NCBI RefSeq assembly: GCF_004363655.1 | Contig: NZ_SNZH01000009.1 | Coordinates: 792 to 64,791, forward strand | Origin: Tahibacter aquaticus | GTDB lineage: Bacteria > Pseudomonadota > Gammaproteobacteria > Xanthomonadales > Rhodanobacteraceae | Reading direction: 5' to 3' | Length of the DNA stretch: 64,000 nucleotides | Shown here: piece by piece, positions 44,561 to 54,890 of the stretch | Position numbering within the stretch: position 1 is the stretch's first letter | Layout: every line of letters starts with the position of its first letter | Made by a program: the position numbers and the translations under genes | The notes under the pieces: generated by a model | What the model was told of the DNA's origin: nothing | The model's input: the letters and a program-made list of their open reading frames with translations, nothing else | Database searches by the model: none

Positions 44561-46917
44561 ACCCGTCCGACGCCAAGCCCCAACACGCCTGTTGTCATGC
44601 CCCGGCACAGGCAGAAGGCGATGTCGCGGCGGATACTGGCCTGCGCGATCCGGTCTGCGGCATGCGCGTGGCGCCCGATTCGCCGCACCAGGCGATGCAT
44701 GCAGGCCAGGACTATCGCTTCTGCTCGGCCGGCTGCCGCACGAAATTCGTGGCTGACCCGGCGCGCTATCTCGCGCCCAAGGCCGACGGGCCGGAGCCCG
44801 CTGCACCGCCGGGGACGCAATACACCTGTCCCATGCATCCGGAAATCGTCAATGCGGGTCCGGGTACATGCCCGCTCTGCGGCATGGCGCTGGAACCCAT
44901 GATGCCGAGCCTGGACGACGGCGAGAATCCCGAGCTGACCGATTTCCGGCGCCGGTTCTACTGGACCTTGCCGCTGTCGCTGGCCGTGCTGGTGCTGGCG
45001 ATGTTCGGGCATCGGTTCGGCGCGCTGCCGGCCGCGGCGCGTACCTGGCTGGAACTGGTTCTTTCCGCGCCCGTCGTGCTGTGGGCCGGCTGGCCGTTCT
45101 TCGAGCGCTGGGCGCAGTCGATCGCCAATCGCAATGGCAACATGTGGACGCTGATCGGCAGCGGCGTCGGCGCGGCCTTCGGCTACAGCGTCGTCGCCAC
45201 GCTCGCACCGGATCTGTTCCCGGATTCGTTTCGCGAGCACGGCCGTGTCGGCGTCTATTTCGAGGCGGCAGCGATCATCGTCTCGCTCACCTTGCTCGGC
45301 CAGCTGCTGGAACTGAAGGCGCGTGCCAGCACGTCGGCCGCCATCAAGGCTTTGCTCGGGCTTGCACCCAAGACCGCGCGCCGCCTGCGCGAGGACGGCA
45401 GCGAGGAAGACATTCCGCTGGCCCACGTACATGTCGGCGACCGCCTGCGCGTGCGCCCCGGCGAGAAAGTGCCGGTCGACGGTGAAGTTCTCGACGGCCG
45501 CTCGCGCGTCGACGAATCCATGCTGACCGGCGAAGCCATGCCGGTGGAGAAAATGCCCGGCGAGAAAATCGTCGGCGCCACGATCAACGGCAATGGCAGC
45601 CTGGTCATGCGGGCTGACAAGGTGGGCTCCGATACGGTGCTTGCGCAGATCGTGCAGCTGGTGGCACAGGCGCAGCGCTCGCGGGCGCCCCTGCAGCGCC
45701 TCGCCGACAAGGCCAGTTTCTGGTTTGTCCTCGTGGTGCTCGCCATCGCGCTGGCCACGTTCGTGGTCTGGGGTGTGTTCGGTCCCGATCCTTCGTGGAC
45801 TTATGCCGTGGTCAATGCCGTCGCGGTGCTGATCATCGCCTGTCCCTGCGCGCTGGGCCTGGCGACGCCGATGTCGATCATGGTGGCGACCGGGCGCGCC
45901 GCACAGGCCGGTGTGTTGTTCCGCGATGCGGAAGCGATCGAGCGGCTGCGCAGCATCGACACGCTGATCGTCGACAAGACCGGCACCCTGACCCAGGGCA
46001 AGCCCGCTTTTCGCGAGGTGGTTGCCACTGCTGGCGCGACTGCCGACGAGGTTCTGCGCCTGGCGGCGAGCCTCGACCAGGGCAGCGAACATCCGCTGGC
46101 AGAGGCCCTCGTGGCGGAAGCGCGGCGGCGTGGCCTGGCGCTGGAAGCGGCCATCGACTTCGAGTCGTCGACAGGCATCGGTGTGCGAGGCCGCGTCGGT
46201 ACGCAGCAGCTGGCACTGGGTAATACCGCGCTGATGCAGGAGATCGGTGTCGATGTCGCTGCGCTGAGCGAGCCGGCCGAGCGACTGCGCCGTGACGGCG
46301 CGAGCGCGATGTTTCTGGCAGCGGATGGCCGGGCGCTGGGCCTGATTGCAGTGGCCGATCCGATCAAGGAGAGCGCACCTGACGCCATTGCCGCACTGAA
46401 AGCCGCCGGCTTGCGCATCGTGATGGCCACCGGCGACGGCAAGACCACGGCAGCAGCGGTAGCAAAGCAACTCCGCATCGACGAGGTGTATGGCGAAGTG
46501 CGGCCACAGGACAAGCTGGATCTGGTGGCGCGATTGAAGGCCGCGGGCTGCCGGGTGGCAATGGCCGGAGACGGTATCAACGATGCGCCGGCGCTGGCGG
46601 CCGCTGACGTGGGTATCGCCATGGGTACCGGCACCGATGTCGCCATGTCGAGTGCCCAGGTCACCCTGGTGAAAGGCGATCTGCGCGGCATCTTGCGCGC
46701 GCGACAGATTTCCCAGGCCACGGTCGCGAACATGCGGCAGAACCTCGGCTTCGCGTTTGCGTACAACGCGCTGGGCGTGCCGGTTGCGGCGGGTCTGCTG
46801 TATCCGCTCTTCGGACTGTTGCTGAGCCCGATGATCGCCGCGCTGGCGATGAGCCTGTCGTCGGTCTCGGTCGTGGCCAACGCGCTGCGGCTGCGCAGCA
46901 CGCAGGCCGGGCAGTGA
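44557..46917 (+). CDS. copA: Copper-translocating P1B-type ATPase
   Basis: A 786-residue pump. The N-terminal part has a YHS/TRASH metal domain ([18 protein letters not shown]) and a heavy-metal-binding domain ([21 protein letters not shown]) in place of the usual HMA CxxC. The pump core shows the metal motif C429-P-C431 ([10 protein letters not shown]), TGEAMP and the phosphorylated D473 in DKTGTLT, then AGDGINDAP. This is the YHS-type CopA/CadA-like subfamily. It exports copper (or silver) from the cytoplasm. ATGA coupling to the MerR gene sets the start; longer upstream frames lie in katE antisense. Confidence 0.95.
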   Translation: MNPSDAKPQHACCHAPAQAEGDVAADTGLRDPVCGMRVAPDSPHQAMHAGQDYRFCSAGCRTKFVADPARYLAPKADGPEPAAPPGTQYTCPMHPEIVNAGPGTCPLCGMALEPMMPSLDDGENPELTDFRRRFYWTLPLSLAVLVLAMFGHRFGALPAAARTWLELVLSAPVVLWAGWPFFERWAQSIANRNGNMWTLIGSGVGAAFGYSVVATLAPDLFPDSFREHGRVGVYFEAAAIIVSLTLLGQLLELKARASTSAAIKALLGLAPKTARRLREDGSEEDIPLAHVHVGDRLRVRPGEKVPVDGEVLDGRSRVDESMLTGEAMPVEKMPGEKIVGATINGNGSLVMRADKVGSDTVLAQIVQLVAQAQRSRAPLQRLADKASFWFVLVVLAIALATFVVWGVFGPDPSWTYAVVNAVAVLIIACPCALGLATPMSIMVATGRAAQAGVLFRDAEAIERLRSIDTLIVDKTGTLTQGKPAFREVVATAGATADEVLRLAASLDQGSEHPLAEALVAEARRRGLALEAAIDFESSTGIGVRGRVGTQQLALGNTALMQEIGVDVAALSEPAERLRRDGASAMFLAADGRALGLIAVADPIKESAPDAIAALKAAGLRIVMATGDGKTTAAAVAKQLRIDEVYGEVRPQDKLDLVARLKAAGCRVAMAGDGINDAPALAAADVGIAMGTGTDVAMSSAQVTLVKGDLRGILRARQISQATVANMRQNLGFAFAYNALGVPVAAGLLYPLFGLLLSPMIAALAMSLSSVSVVANALRLRSTQAGQ

Positions 46918-47229
46918 CGCACGGTGTCGATCGCACGGCATGCGATCGGTGCGGCAGTCTGCCCGGGTGGCGAACTACCGCCAGTTATTGCGCGATCGCA
47001 TTGCGCCTTCCGCCAATGCAAACAGATTCACTGTTGTCTTAGTTAACTCATGTAGAAAGCGCATTTGCCGCGGCGGGCACGGCTCGCCGCGGCATGTCCG
47101 CCATGTAAGGCAGAGTCCGCTGTGTGCGCTCGCGCTGGTTGCAGACCCGGCCACGAAAAGCGCGCAATCTGAACGAGTTACCATCCGTATGGATGGTAGG
47201 CTCCATCCAGACAGCTGCATGGACCTGCC
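46918..47229. other. Intergenic region between copA and the CopG-like regulator
   Basis: About 310 bp without a gene. The first part follows copA and has no clear terminator. The part from 47030 is less GC-rich and should hold the promoter of the CopG-like gene, including the operator at 47179-47198. Confidence 0.5.
47179..47198. promoter_or_regulatory. Perfect 8-bp inverted repeat, CopG-type operator
   Basis: TACCATCC-GTAT-GGATGGTA is perfect, and a further CTCCATCC half follows at 47201-47208. It lies 31 bp before the CopG-like start. Ribbon-helix-helix regulators bind such repeats, so autoregulation is likely. Confidence 0.7.
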
Positions 47230-47634
47230 GTGGACACCAAGAGTCGCCTCGCCGAAACGGAAAAAATCACCATCAATCTTGGCCTGGTCGATCTGGGGCA
47301 GATCGATCTGCTGGTGATGGAAGGCTTCTTCAACAATCGCACCGATTTCATCCGCACGGCCATCCGCACGCAGTTGTCGGCACATGCCGACACGGTGCGC
47401 CAGACCGCCATCCGCAAGACGTTCGTGATGGGCGTGCAGAACATCAGCGCGGCCGATCTGATCGCGGCACAGGCAGCGGGTACGCGCCTGCATATTCGCG
47501 GGCTTGGTCTGGTACGCATTGCCGACGACGTCACGCCGGCGCTTGCCATGGAAACCATAGCGTCGCTCGAGGTTCTCGGCGCACTGCACGCCAGCAGTGC
47601 GGTGAAGAAGGCCCTGGCGTCGCGTACCAACTAA
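47230..47634 (+). CDS. CopG-family regulator linked to PHB-depolymerase-type esterase
   Basis: A 134-residue protein starting with GTG, MDTKSRLAETEKITINLGLV. The N-terminal ribbon-helix-helix is followed by TDFIRTAIRTQL. The same short protein precedes PHB-depolymerase-family esterases in many proteobacteria, so it is taken as the regulator of the pair. No ATG fits. The stop lies 17 bp before the esterase start. Confidence 0.8.
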   Translation: MDTKSRLAETEKITINLGLVDLGQIDLLVMEGFFNNRTDFIRTAIRTQLSAHADTVRQTAIRKTFVMGVQNISAADLIAAQAAGTRLHIRGLGLVRIADDVTPALAMETIASLEVLGALHASSAVKKALASRTN

Positions 47635-47651
47635 TCTAAAGGACAAACCAA

Positions 47652-48797
47652 ATGTCAGTATTTTCCAACGCGATGCGCGAGGCATTGCGCCTCACGCGCG
47701 CGGGCGATCTGCGCGATGCCACGCGCGTCATCCGCCACGCCTTGCAGCGTCGCCCGGCCGACACTGCGGCGCGCGATGCCGCATTCGATACTGTTGCAGA
47801 AGGGCGCTGGATCGACAGCGAGCCTGCGAGTGCATTACCGCCGACAACCCCGCAGCCGCCGTACCGGCCCGACACCGCGCAGGCCCGCGCCACCGCCGCG
47901 ACATCGCCGCGGCCCGAGCTGCGAGGGCACTTCACGGCCGGCGTCTTTTCCAATGCCGCCGGCACGCGCGCCTACAAGCTGTGGGTGCCCTCCGCGGCCG
48001 CGCAGGCAGAGCGCCTGCCGCTGGTCGTCATGCTGCACGGCTGCACCCAGGATGCCGACGACTTCGCCCGCGGCACGCGCATGAACGAGTACGGCGAGCG
48101 GCACGCTTGCTTCGTGCTGTATCCCATCCAGGACGGTGCGGCGAACGCGCAACGCTGCTGGCGCTGGTTCGACACGGCCCATCAGGGACGCGACAGCGGC
48201 GAGCCGTCCATTCTTGCCGGCATGGCCCGGCACCTGGTCAGTGAGCAGCGCATCGATCCCGATCGCATCTACGTGGGCGGGCTTTCGGCCGGGGCGGCCA
48301 TGGCGTTGGTGCTGGGCGACAGTTATCCGGATGTGTTCGCAGCCGTCGCCGTGCACTCGGGTTTGCCGCTCGGTGCCGCACGCGACGTACCCAGCGCCTT
48401 CGCTGCCATGGCCGGGCGCGCCAGCGCGCATTCCGCGAGCGCAGGCATTCGCCCGATCAGCCATCCCATGCCCGCGCTGGTGATCCACGGCAGCGCCGAC
48501 CAGACCGTGCGGTCGAGCAACGGCGATGCGGTAGTGCAGCAACTGATGCAAGGCTACGAGAACGCCGGCCATGCCTTGCAGCGGCAGGTCGTGGCCGAGC
48601 CGGCGCATACGCGGTCCTGCTTCTACTCGGGCGATGGCCGGCTGGTGATCGAACAGTGGACGGTGAAGAACGCGGGCCATGCCTGGTCTGGCGGTGCAGC
48701 CGGCGGTTCCTATACCGCTCCGGCCGGTCCCGATGCGTCGGCCCGCATGCTGGCGTTTTTCCTCGGGCATTCGCTGAGCGATCGCCGCGCCGGATGA
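47652..48797 (+). CDS. PHB depolymerase family esterase
   Basis: A 381-residue protein. After a ~90-residue low-complexity N-terminus the LpqC-type alpha/beta hydrolase begins: LPLVVMLHGCTQDADDFA (oxyanion), nucleophile elbow GGLSAGAAMAL, and the late residues VIHGSADQTVR and NAGHAWSGG completing the Ser-Asp-His triad. The family includes secreted PHB depolymerases and feruloyl esterases, but no signal peptide is visible, so a cytoplasmic role in storage polyester turnover is possible. It is co-directional with and 17 bp after the CopG-like gene. Confidence 0.86.
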   Translation: MSVFSNAMREALRLTRAGDLRDATRVIRHALQRRPADTAARDAAFDTVAEGRWIDSEPASALPPTTPQPPYRPDTAQARATAATSPRPELRGHFTAGVFSNAAGTRAYKLWVPSAAAQAERLPLVVMLHGCTQDADDFARGTRMNEYGERHACFVLYPIQDGAANAQRCWRWFDTAHQGRDSGEPSILAGMARHLVSEQRIDPDRIYVGGLSAGAAMALVLGDSYPDVFAAVAVHSGLPLGAARDVPSAFAAMAGRASAHSASAGIRPISHPMPALVIHGSADQTVRSSNGDAVVQQLMQGYENAGHALQRQVVAEPAHTRSCFYSGDGRLVIEQWTVKNAGHAWSGGAAGGSYTAPAGPDASARMLAFFLGHSLSDRRAG

Positions 48798-49115
48798 ACC
48801 CGGCATGGGCCTGCCGGCGGCCGGGGAGGCAGGCAGCCGGGCTGCGACAGGGCCCGGCGCGGGTCCCCGCAGGTGTCGTGCCGATGACTGTGCGTATACC
48901 TTGTCGTCCGATTTAATTCTAACGAAATCAAAAAATTGCATGATGGTTTCGCAGCCGTATGGCGGCATTCTGGCGGTCCGTTGCCTGGCCAGCGCGTCCA
49001 CCAGCGTGTCGGATTCCGAGTAGTAGTCAGAGCAGGGGGCGGCCCGCAGCGGGCCGTGCAGCATCGCCACACCCATAAAACCAATCGCTCGCCCACTTAC
49101 TGCTCGGGGGTTTCC
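48798..49115. other. Intergenic region before the second TonB receptor
   Basis: About 320 bp. The first 100 bp are GC-rich with a weak GCCTGCC/GGCAGGC dyad after the esterase. An AT-rich patch at 48915-48945 may hold the TonB receptor promoter. No gene was recognised. Confidence 0.45.
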
Positions 49116-51494
49116 ATGTTTTTCTGCAAACGCAGCCTGACCATCGCTGTCGCCGCCGCCCTGACCGCATTGCCTGCGGCCGCCCAAACGTCCGGCGAAA
49201 AAGCCGATTCGCTGGAAACCGTCATCGTCACCGGCACGCGCGTCACCGACCGCACGGTGGCCGAATCGGCCTCGCCGATCGACATCATCACGCCCGCGGC
49301 ACTGGAGGCGACCGGCACCATCGAACTGGCCACCGCCCTGTCGCGCGTACTGCCCTCGCTGAATTTCCCGCGACCGGCCATCTCCGACGGTACCGACGCG
49401 GTAAAGCCGGCGCAGTTGCGCGGTCTCGCACCCGACCAGGTACTGGTGCTGGTCAACGGCAAGCGCCGCCATACCACGGCGCTGATCAACCTCAACGATA
49501 GCCAGGGCCGTGGCTCTTCGCCGGTCGATCTGAATGCGATCCCGATTGCATCGATTGCCCGCGTCGAGGTGCTGCGCGACGGTGCCTCGGCGCAGTACGG
49601 CTCGGACGCCATCGCCGGTGTGGTGAACATCGTGCTCAAGGGCAGTGGCAGCGGCGGCGGCATTGCCGCGCGCTACGGCCAGTACACGGCCGGCGACGGC
49701 GACCAGTACCAGCTGTCCGGCGATACGGGTTTCGTGCTCGGCGAGCGCGGCTTCCTGCACCTGGCCGGGCAGGCCGGGCACAACGACCAGACCGACCGCG
49801 CGCGCCCGTACACCGGCGCGCCGGGACCGGCCGCGCCGCCGTACGACAAGGTCGTGCAGCGCTACGGCGATCCGGAGATCGACCAGGGCGCCGTGTCGTA
49901 CAACGGCGAGTTCGGCCTGGGCGAACGCGCTGCGCTGTATTCGTTCGGCGCGGCGAGCAACCGCGACGTGCTGTCGAACGGCTTCTTCCGGCCTGCTGGC
50001 GATCCGCGCAATATTCCGCAGATCTATCCGAATGGTTTTTTGCCGAATATCCATAACGTGGCCAAGGACCGCTCCCTGGTCGCCGGTGTGCGCGGCACGG
50101 CCGGCAGCGACTGGAGCTACGACCTCAGCTACAACTACGGCTACAACAAGCTGAGCTTCGACATCGAGAACACCCTCAACCGCAGCCTGGGCCCGACCTC
50201 GCCGCAGGCGTTCTACGCCGGCAGCCTGGAAGTCACGCAGAACGTGGCCAATCTCGACGTGACCAAGCCGCTGGACATCGGCCTGGCCTATCCGGTCACG
50301 TTTGCCTTCGGCGCGGAACGGCGCGAAGAGAAATTCAACCAGGGCCCGGGCGAACTCGGTTCCTATGTCGATGGCGACGGCCCGGTCAACACGCCACCCG
50401 GCGCCCAGGTGTTTCCGGGCTTCAAGCCGGAAGATGCCGGCCATCGCGAGCGCAACAGCAATTCGCTGTATGCCGATTTCGAGGCCGACCTGACCGACCG
50501 GTTTTCCGCCGGTATCGCCGGGCGCTACGAGGACTACAGCGACTTCGGCACGACCACTTCGGGCAAGCTGTCGGCACGCTACGCGTTCACCGACGCGGTC
50601 GCGCTGCGCGGCACCGTGTCGACCGGCTTTCGTGCGCCGTCGCTGCAGCAGCAGTACTTCCAGTCGACCGCGACGAATTTCATCGGCGGGGTGCCGTTCG
50701 ACGTACGTACCTTCGCCGTCGACAACCCGACCGCGATCGCGCTCGGCGCCGAGCCGCTGCAGGCCGAGGAATCGACCAACTACGGCCTGGGCCTGGTGCT
50801 GTCGCCGGCCGAAGGGCTGTACGTAACCATCGACGCCTACCGCATCGACATCGACGACCGCATCATCCTGTCGGAAAACCTGATCGGTCCGGCGGTCACT
50901 ACCTTCCTCGAGACGCGCGGGATTTTCGGCGTGACCGGCGGGCGCTATTTCACCAACGCTGTCGATACCAAGACCACAGGCATCGACATCATCGGTACCT
51001 ACAAGTGGACCTTCGCCGCGGGCGAGATCGACTGGACTGCCGGGTATAACTATTCCAAAACAAAAATCGAGAAAATTGCTGCGAATCCGCCGGAACTGAC
51101 CGCGGGCGGGCTGAATCTGCAGCGCATCGGCCGCGTGGAGCAGGGCCGTATCACGGTCGGCGCGCCGCGCGACAAGGTCCTGCTGGGCGGCGTGTGGAAG
51201 AGCGGCGACTGGAGTTTCTCCGCCATGGCGACGCGCTACGGCGAATTCAGCGCACTGAATGCGAGCCCTGCGCTGGACCAGACCTTCGGCGCGAAATGGA
51301 CCATCGACGTGTCGGCCTCGTACCAGCTCGGCCAGTGGAACTTCGCCCTGGGCGGCGACAATATCTTCGATGCGTATCCGGACGAATACCTGTTCGCCAC
51401 CTCGAATGGCGGACAGCTGCCGTATCCGCGCAACGCGCCGTTCGGCTTCAATGGTGCGTTCGTCTACGGCAAGGTCGGCTATACCTGGGAATAG
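49116..51494 (+). CDS. TonB-dependent receptor
   Basis: A 792-residue outer-membrane receptor. The signal peptide (MFFCKRSLTIAVAAALTALP) ends near AAAQT. The TonB box region SLETVIVTGTRV precedes the plug (QVLVLVNGKRRHTTALINLN, IARVEVLRDGASAQYGSDAI). The barrel ends FVYGKVGYTWE. Its plug resembles the catecholate/vitamin B12 TonB receptor class; substrate is not determined. No operon partner is visible; the downstream genes run the other way. Confidence 0.9.
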   Translation: MFFCKRSLTIAVAAALTALPAAAQTSGEKADSLETVIVTGTRVTDRTVAESASPIDIITPAALEATGTIELATALSRVLPSLNFPRPAISDGTDAVKPAQLRGLAPDQVLVLVNGKRRHTTALINLNDSQGRGSSPVDLNAIPIASIARVEVLRDGASAQYGSDAIAGVVNIVLKGSGSGGGIAARYGQYTAGDGDQYQLSGDTGFVLGERGFLHLAGQAGHNDQTDRARPYTGAPGPAAPPYDKVVQRYGDPEIDQGAVSYNGEFGLGERAALYSFGAASNRDVLSNGFFRPAGDPRNIPQIYPNGFLPNIHNVAKDRSLVAGVRGTAGSDWSYDLSYNYGYNKLSFDIENTLNRSLGPTSPQAFYAGSLEVTQNVANLDVTKPLDIGLAYPVTFAFGAERREEKFNQGPGELGSYVDGDGPVNTPPGAQVFPGFKPEDAGHRERNSNSLYADFEADLTDRFSAGIAGRYEDYSDFGTTTSGKLSARYAFTDAVALRGTVSTGFRAPSLQQQYFQSTATNFIGGVPFDVRTFAVDNPTAIALGAEPLQAEESTNYGLGLVLSPAEGLYVTIDAYRIDIDDRIILSENLIGPAVTTFLETRGIFGVTGGRYFTNAVDTKTTGIDIIGTYKWTFAAGEIDWTAGYNYSKTKIEKIAANPPELTAGGLNLQRIGRVEQGRITVGAPRDKVLLGGVWKSGDWSFSAMATRYGEFSALNASPALDQTFGAKWTIDVSASYQLGQWNFALGGDNIFDAYPDEYLFATSNGGQLPYPRNAPFGFNGAFVYGKVGYTWE

Positions 51495-51498
51495 CAGG

Positions 51499-51528
51499 AA
51501 AAATCGCGCGGGCCTTCCCTCCCGCGCG
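51499..51528 (-). terminator. Terminator of the DUF1501/DUF1800 operon
   Basis: CGCGCGGG pairs with CCCGCGCG around an eight-base loop. On the minus strand five T follow (51499-51503 are A), so it terminates the leftward transcripts and may also limit the TonB gene. Confidence 0.7.
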
Positions 51529-51671
51529 GGGCGAAGCGAGCATTGATTCGTCGTGCCGGAAAGACGATCGATGCGCTTCGCAACGGTTGCCGCGACACCG
51601 GGCCAGGCCGGTGTCGGGCTTGGTGCAGCACTGGCGAGTTTTCGCCCGGCCAGTCTGGCCGGGCGAGAGTC

Positions 51672-53129
51672 CTAGGCGTTCATGAAGCCGAGGTTGGCAG
51701 TGGGGAAATTCGCCAGGTTGGGAAAGATCGTGTTGAGTTCCGCGGCGCTGGTGACGCCCATCCAGCGCGCCAGTGTCGCGGCCATCTGGTCGACGCTGAC
51801 GGAGGGAATGAACTGGCCGCGCGAAAGGCTGACCGGACCGTTCAGCTGCTGCGCGGGGAAGCTGCCGTAGAGCCGGCCGCCGTTGACGGCGCCGCCCATG
51901 ACCAGCTGCACGCCGCCCCAGGCATGGTCCGAGCCGTCGCCATTGGAGTTCATGGTCCGCGCAAATTCGCTCATTGTGAATAAAGTAACTTCGTTCTGGG
52001 CGCCGAACTCGCCCAGCGAGCGCCAGAACGCATCGAGCGCGACGCTGAGCTGGTGCATATGAGCCGCATGTCCGTCCGGCCCTGGCAGCATGAGGCCGTC
52101 GTGCATGTCGAAGCTGCCGAAGCGCAGGAAGTAGACCTGTCGCTTGTGGCGCAGGGTGCCGGACGGATTGCGGCTCGCCCTGATCGTGCGCGCGATCATT
52201 TTCAGCTTGCTGCCCAGGCGGTCGTCCGGAAATTCCGTCGCGACCGTGCTCGACGCGAGCGCTGCGTCGAGCACGGTATAGAGCTGCCGCGCGCGCTGGA
52301 AGGTGTGCGCGAACTGCTGTCCCAGCGGCGAGGTCGTCTGCTGTTCGGCCAGCAGGCGGTCGAGCGCGCGGGCGCGCGCGCCGTCGGAACTGGTCGAGGC
52401 GACCGGACTGACGCCCGAAAGCGCGCCCAGTCCTCTGGCATTCAGGCCGTAGGGACGCGTGTCGTTGCCGGTGCCGAACAGGTTGCGGTCGAGGGCGATG
52501 CTCGGCGACAGCGCGGCGTAACCGTTCTCGATGCCGACGCGGTCTGCCACCAGGCCGCCCCAGCCGTAGCTGGCGTCATTCGCCGTCGCCAGGTGCCAGA
52601 GGCGTTCCTGCGAATCGTGTGCGTACAGATTCGGCGGCTTCGGCACGTCGCCGTTGACGAACTGGGCCTTGCTCATGGGGCGGACGAGCGGGCCGACGTT
52701 GGCGACGAAGGCCAGCTTGTTGGCGCGGTACAGCGCCGCGAGCCGGCCCATGCCTTCCGGATACTCCTCGCTGCCCGGATTGAGCGCGTACTCTGCGCCG
52801 GTCGCCGCGTCGCCGATGCGTACCGGCGCGCCCATGCGACCACGGTCGATGGCAAGGCCGGCGCTGTTGGACGGCGAATGGACGCCGCCCCGCGCCGCGG
52901 CATAGGTCGCATGTCGCGCCGCATCGTAGGGCATCAGCATGTTCCAGCTGTCATTGCCCCCGCTCAGGTAGACGCAGACCAGCGCCCGGTAGCCCTCGAC
53001 GGCGTAGTCCTCGGCCGCTGCGGCGCGGATCAGCTGCAGCTGTGGCAGCAGCGCGCTGGCGCCGCCGGCGCCGAGGGTGATGCCGAGATTGCGCAGGAAT
53101 CGGCGGCGCGCATGATCGTTCTGGTTCAT
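51672..53129 (-). CDS. DUF1501 family protein, downstream copy
   Basis: A 485-residue exported protein with a twin-arginine signal, RRRFLRNLGITLGAGG. Family motifs are VCVYLSGGNDSWNMLMPY near the start and FTMSEFARTMNSNGDGSDHA with WGGVQLVMGGAVNGG, a sulfatase/alkaline-phosphatase-like fold of unknown function. DUF1501 proteins nearly always occur directly after a DUF1800 gene, as here (10 bp). The whole pair is duplicated at 54891-57992. It is the last gene before the terminator at 51499-51528. Confidence 0.88.
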   Translation of the reverse strand: MNQNDHARRRFLRNLGITLGAGGASALLPQLQLIRAAAAEDYAVEGYRALVCVYLSGGNDSWNMLMPYDAARHATYAAARGGVHSPSNSAGLAIDRGRMGAPVRIGDAATGAEYALNPGSEEYPEGMGRLAALYRANKLAFVANVGPLVRPMSKAQFVNGDVPKPPNLYAHDSQERLWHLATANDASYGWGGLVADRVGIENGYAALSPSIALDRNLFGTGNDTRPYGLNARGLGALSGVSPVASTSSDGARARALDRLLAEQQTTSPLGQQFAHTFQRARQLYTVLDAALASSTVATEFPDDRLGSKLKMIARTIRASRNPSGTLRHKRQVYFLRFGSFDMHDGLMLPGPDGHAAHMHQLSVALDAFWRSLGEFGAQNEVTLFTMSEFARTMNSNGDGSDHAWGGVQLVMGGAVNGGRLYGSFPAQQLNGPVSLSRGQFIPSVSVDQMAATLARWMGVTSAAELNTIFPNLANFPTANLGFMNA

Positions 53130-53139
53130 CGGAGGCTCC

Positions 53140-54768
53140 TCAGCGTTGCACGGCGAATTCGGGCGAAAGCGCGGTGAGCAGGATGGCCGAGCGCGCGCGT
53201 TCGCGTCCGCTGGCCAGGCGCGGCAGCATTTCCGCCAGGATGGCGCGCATGCCGGGCGACATGGTTCCGTAGAGCATGCGGCGGTTGACGTCCTCGATCA
53301 GCTGGGCGTCGGGCAGTGCGCCGAGGGTGTCGAGACGGATGTAGGGCCGTACCGCGCCCGTGTCTCCACTGCCGAAGTAGTTCGAGAAGCCGTAGTGCGC
53401 CATGCCGTTGGCGATGTCGTAGATGGTCGCCTCGTCGATCGGCTGCAGCTCCGGCGCATACAGTCCTGCTGCCTGCAGCGTGCCGGGCGGCTGGTGATCC
53501 GGCTCGTAGAAATTGAACACGGACGGTGCGCTGAGCGGCACCTGGGTGACCGGAACCGAGTTGTGAGCCATCGGCAGGCTGCCATTGGCGTCGACGCCGG
53601 GCACCTGGAACGGCCAGGCGCGCAGGATCGCCGTGACCTGCAGCAGCGGCTCGCGCACCTTGCCGAACGTGGCCGGCGGCGGAAACTGGCGCGCTTCCGG
53701 ATCGATCAGGATCTGCCGCACGACCGCACCGAGGTCGCCGTATTCGCCGTCGCCGTTGTCGCGGAATTTCTCGGCGACACGGCGCACGTAGGCGCGCGAG
53801 GGATTGCTGGTGGTGAAGCGCTGGATCAGCCGCCGGGCGATGAAGGGCGCCGTATTCGCATGCGCGGAAAGCAGGTTGACCACGCGGCGCACTTCCTCGG
53901 GGCAGGTGCGGCCTGCGGGCAGTACGCTATTGCCGATCACCGTCTTTGCGGTTTTGTCATGCTCGGCTTCCAGGCATTTCATCGGGCCGAAGTAGGTGAA
54001 GCTGCCCGAATTGATGTCCGCTCCCGCGTTGCCGAAGGTAAAGCCCGTGAATACCTTGGCAAGGTCGGTGATTGCGTCCTGGCTGTAGGTCGGAATCGGC
54101 CGTCCCGCGGTGTCGAGCACGGGCGAGCCGTCGATGTTCAGTTCCTTCAGCCCGACCGAGAACAGCTGCATGATCTCGCGCGCGTAGTTTTCGTCGGGCT
54201 CGTGCCCCGGGCCTGCCTTGCGGTTGCGGAAGTGGCTGAGGTACTTGCCCATCGTGACGTGGTAGGTCACGTTCTGCAGCAGCGGTGCGTAGCTGTCGAA
54301 GGCGGCGTCGGCCAGCATGTCCCAGTAGGCGCCGGACTGCTGCGCACCGTTGTCGTTGATCAGTCCGGGATGCTGCGACGAGATGACGAAGATCTGCGAC
54401 AGCGCGAAGGCCATGCGCTGGCGCAGCTGGTCCGGCGCGACCATGAAGCTGTGCAGGTGGCGGTCCATGCGCCGGTTGTGGTTCCTGCGCACGTTCTCCA
54501 GTCCCAGCATGTAGGGCAGTACCCGCGTCGCCGGCAGTAGCATCTGCTGGTCGATCCAGGCGGACACGCCGATCGTGCGCACTTTGTCGATGTCGGCCTG
54601 GGTGGGCCCGAAGGTAGCCTGGGTGAGGAAGCGCGCGGCCTCGCCGTCGCTGGCGGGAATATCGGCCGGGCGCTCGAAATTGCCTTTGAAGAAGCTGCGC
54701 GCATGCAGCGGCGGGGCGAGGCAGGCGCACAGCACGAGCAGTACCGCTTTGGTCGCAAATTGCCGCAT
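53140..54768 (-). CDS. DUF1800 family protein, downstream copy
   Basis: A 542-residue exported protein (signal MRQFATKAVLLVLCACLAPP). The DUF1800 core shows ARFLTQATFGPTQADID, MDRHLHSFMVAPDQLRQRMA, NYAREIMQLFSVGLKEL, IARRLIQRFTTSNPSRAY and a C-terminal PGMRAILAEMLPRL. Function unknown; the family pairs with DUF1501. The ATG at 54768 has GGAGAA about 9 bp upstream and was chosen over ATG 54783, which lacks one. It is co-transcribed with the DUF1501 gene, 10 bp on. Confidence 0.88.
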   Translation of the reverse strand: MRQFATKAVLLVLCACLAPPLHARSFFKGNFERPADIPASDGEAARFLTQATFGPTQADIDKVRTIGVSAWIDQQMLLPATRVLPYMLGLENVRRNHNRRMDRHLHSFMVAPDQLRQRMAFALSQIFVISSQHPGLINDNGAQQSGAYWDMLADAAFDSYAPLLQNVTYHVTMGKYLSHFRNRKAGPGHEPDENYAREIMQLFSVGLKELNIDGSPVLDTAGRPIPTYSQDAITDLAKVFTGFTFGNAGADINSGSFTYFGPMKCLEAEHDKTAKTVIGNSVLPAGRTCPEEVRRVVNLLSAHANTAPFIARRLIQRFTTSNPSRAYVRRVAEKFRDNGDGEYGDLGAVVRQILIDPEARQFPPPATFGKVREPLLQVTAILRAWPFQVPGVDANGSLPMAHNSVPVTQVPLSAPSVFNFYEPDHQPPGTLQAAGLYAPELQPIDEATIYDIANGMAHYGFSNYFGSGDTGAVRPYIRLDTLGALPDAQLIEDVNRRMLYGTMSPGMRAILAEMLPRLASGRERARSAILLTALSPEFAVQR

Positions 54769-54890
54769 ACGATCATTCTCCATAAAGAAAATACCGTTCG
54801 TGGCCGGCCGGTCGCCGGAGCGATCCGGTCGAGCGCCGTGCTGCCGTATCCGGCCGGCTGGTGCCGGCCGGCCAGGTTTCCGGAGCGTTG

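Noticed and set aside
48811-48842. Terminator after the PHB-type esterase
   Set aside because: A GCCTGCC/GGCAGGC dyad is present but without a T-run on either strand.
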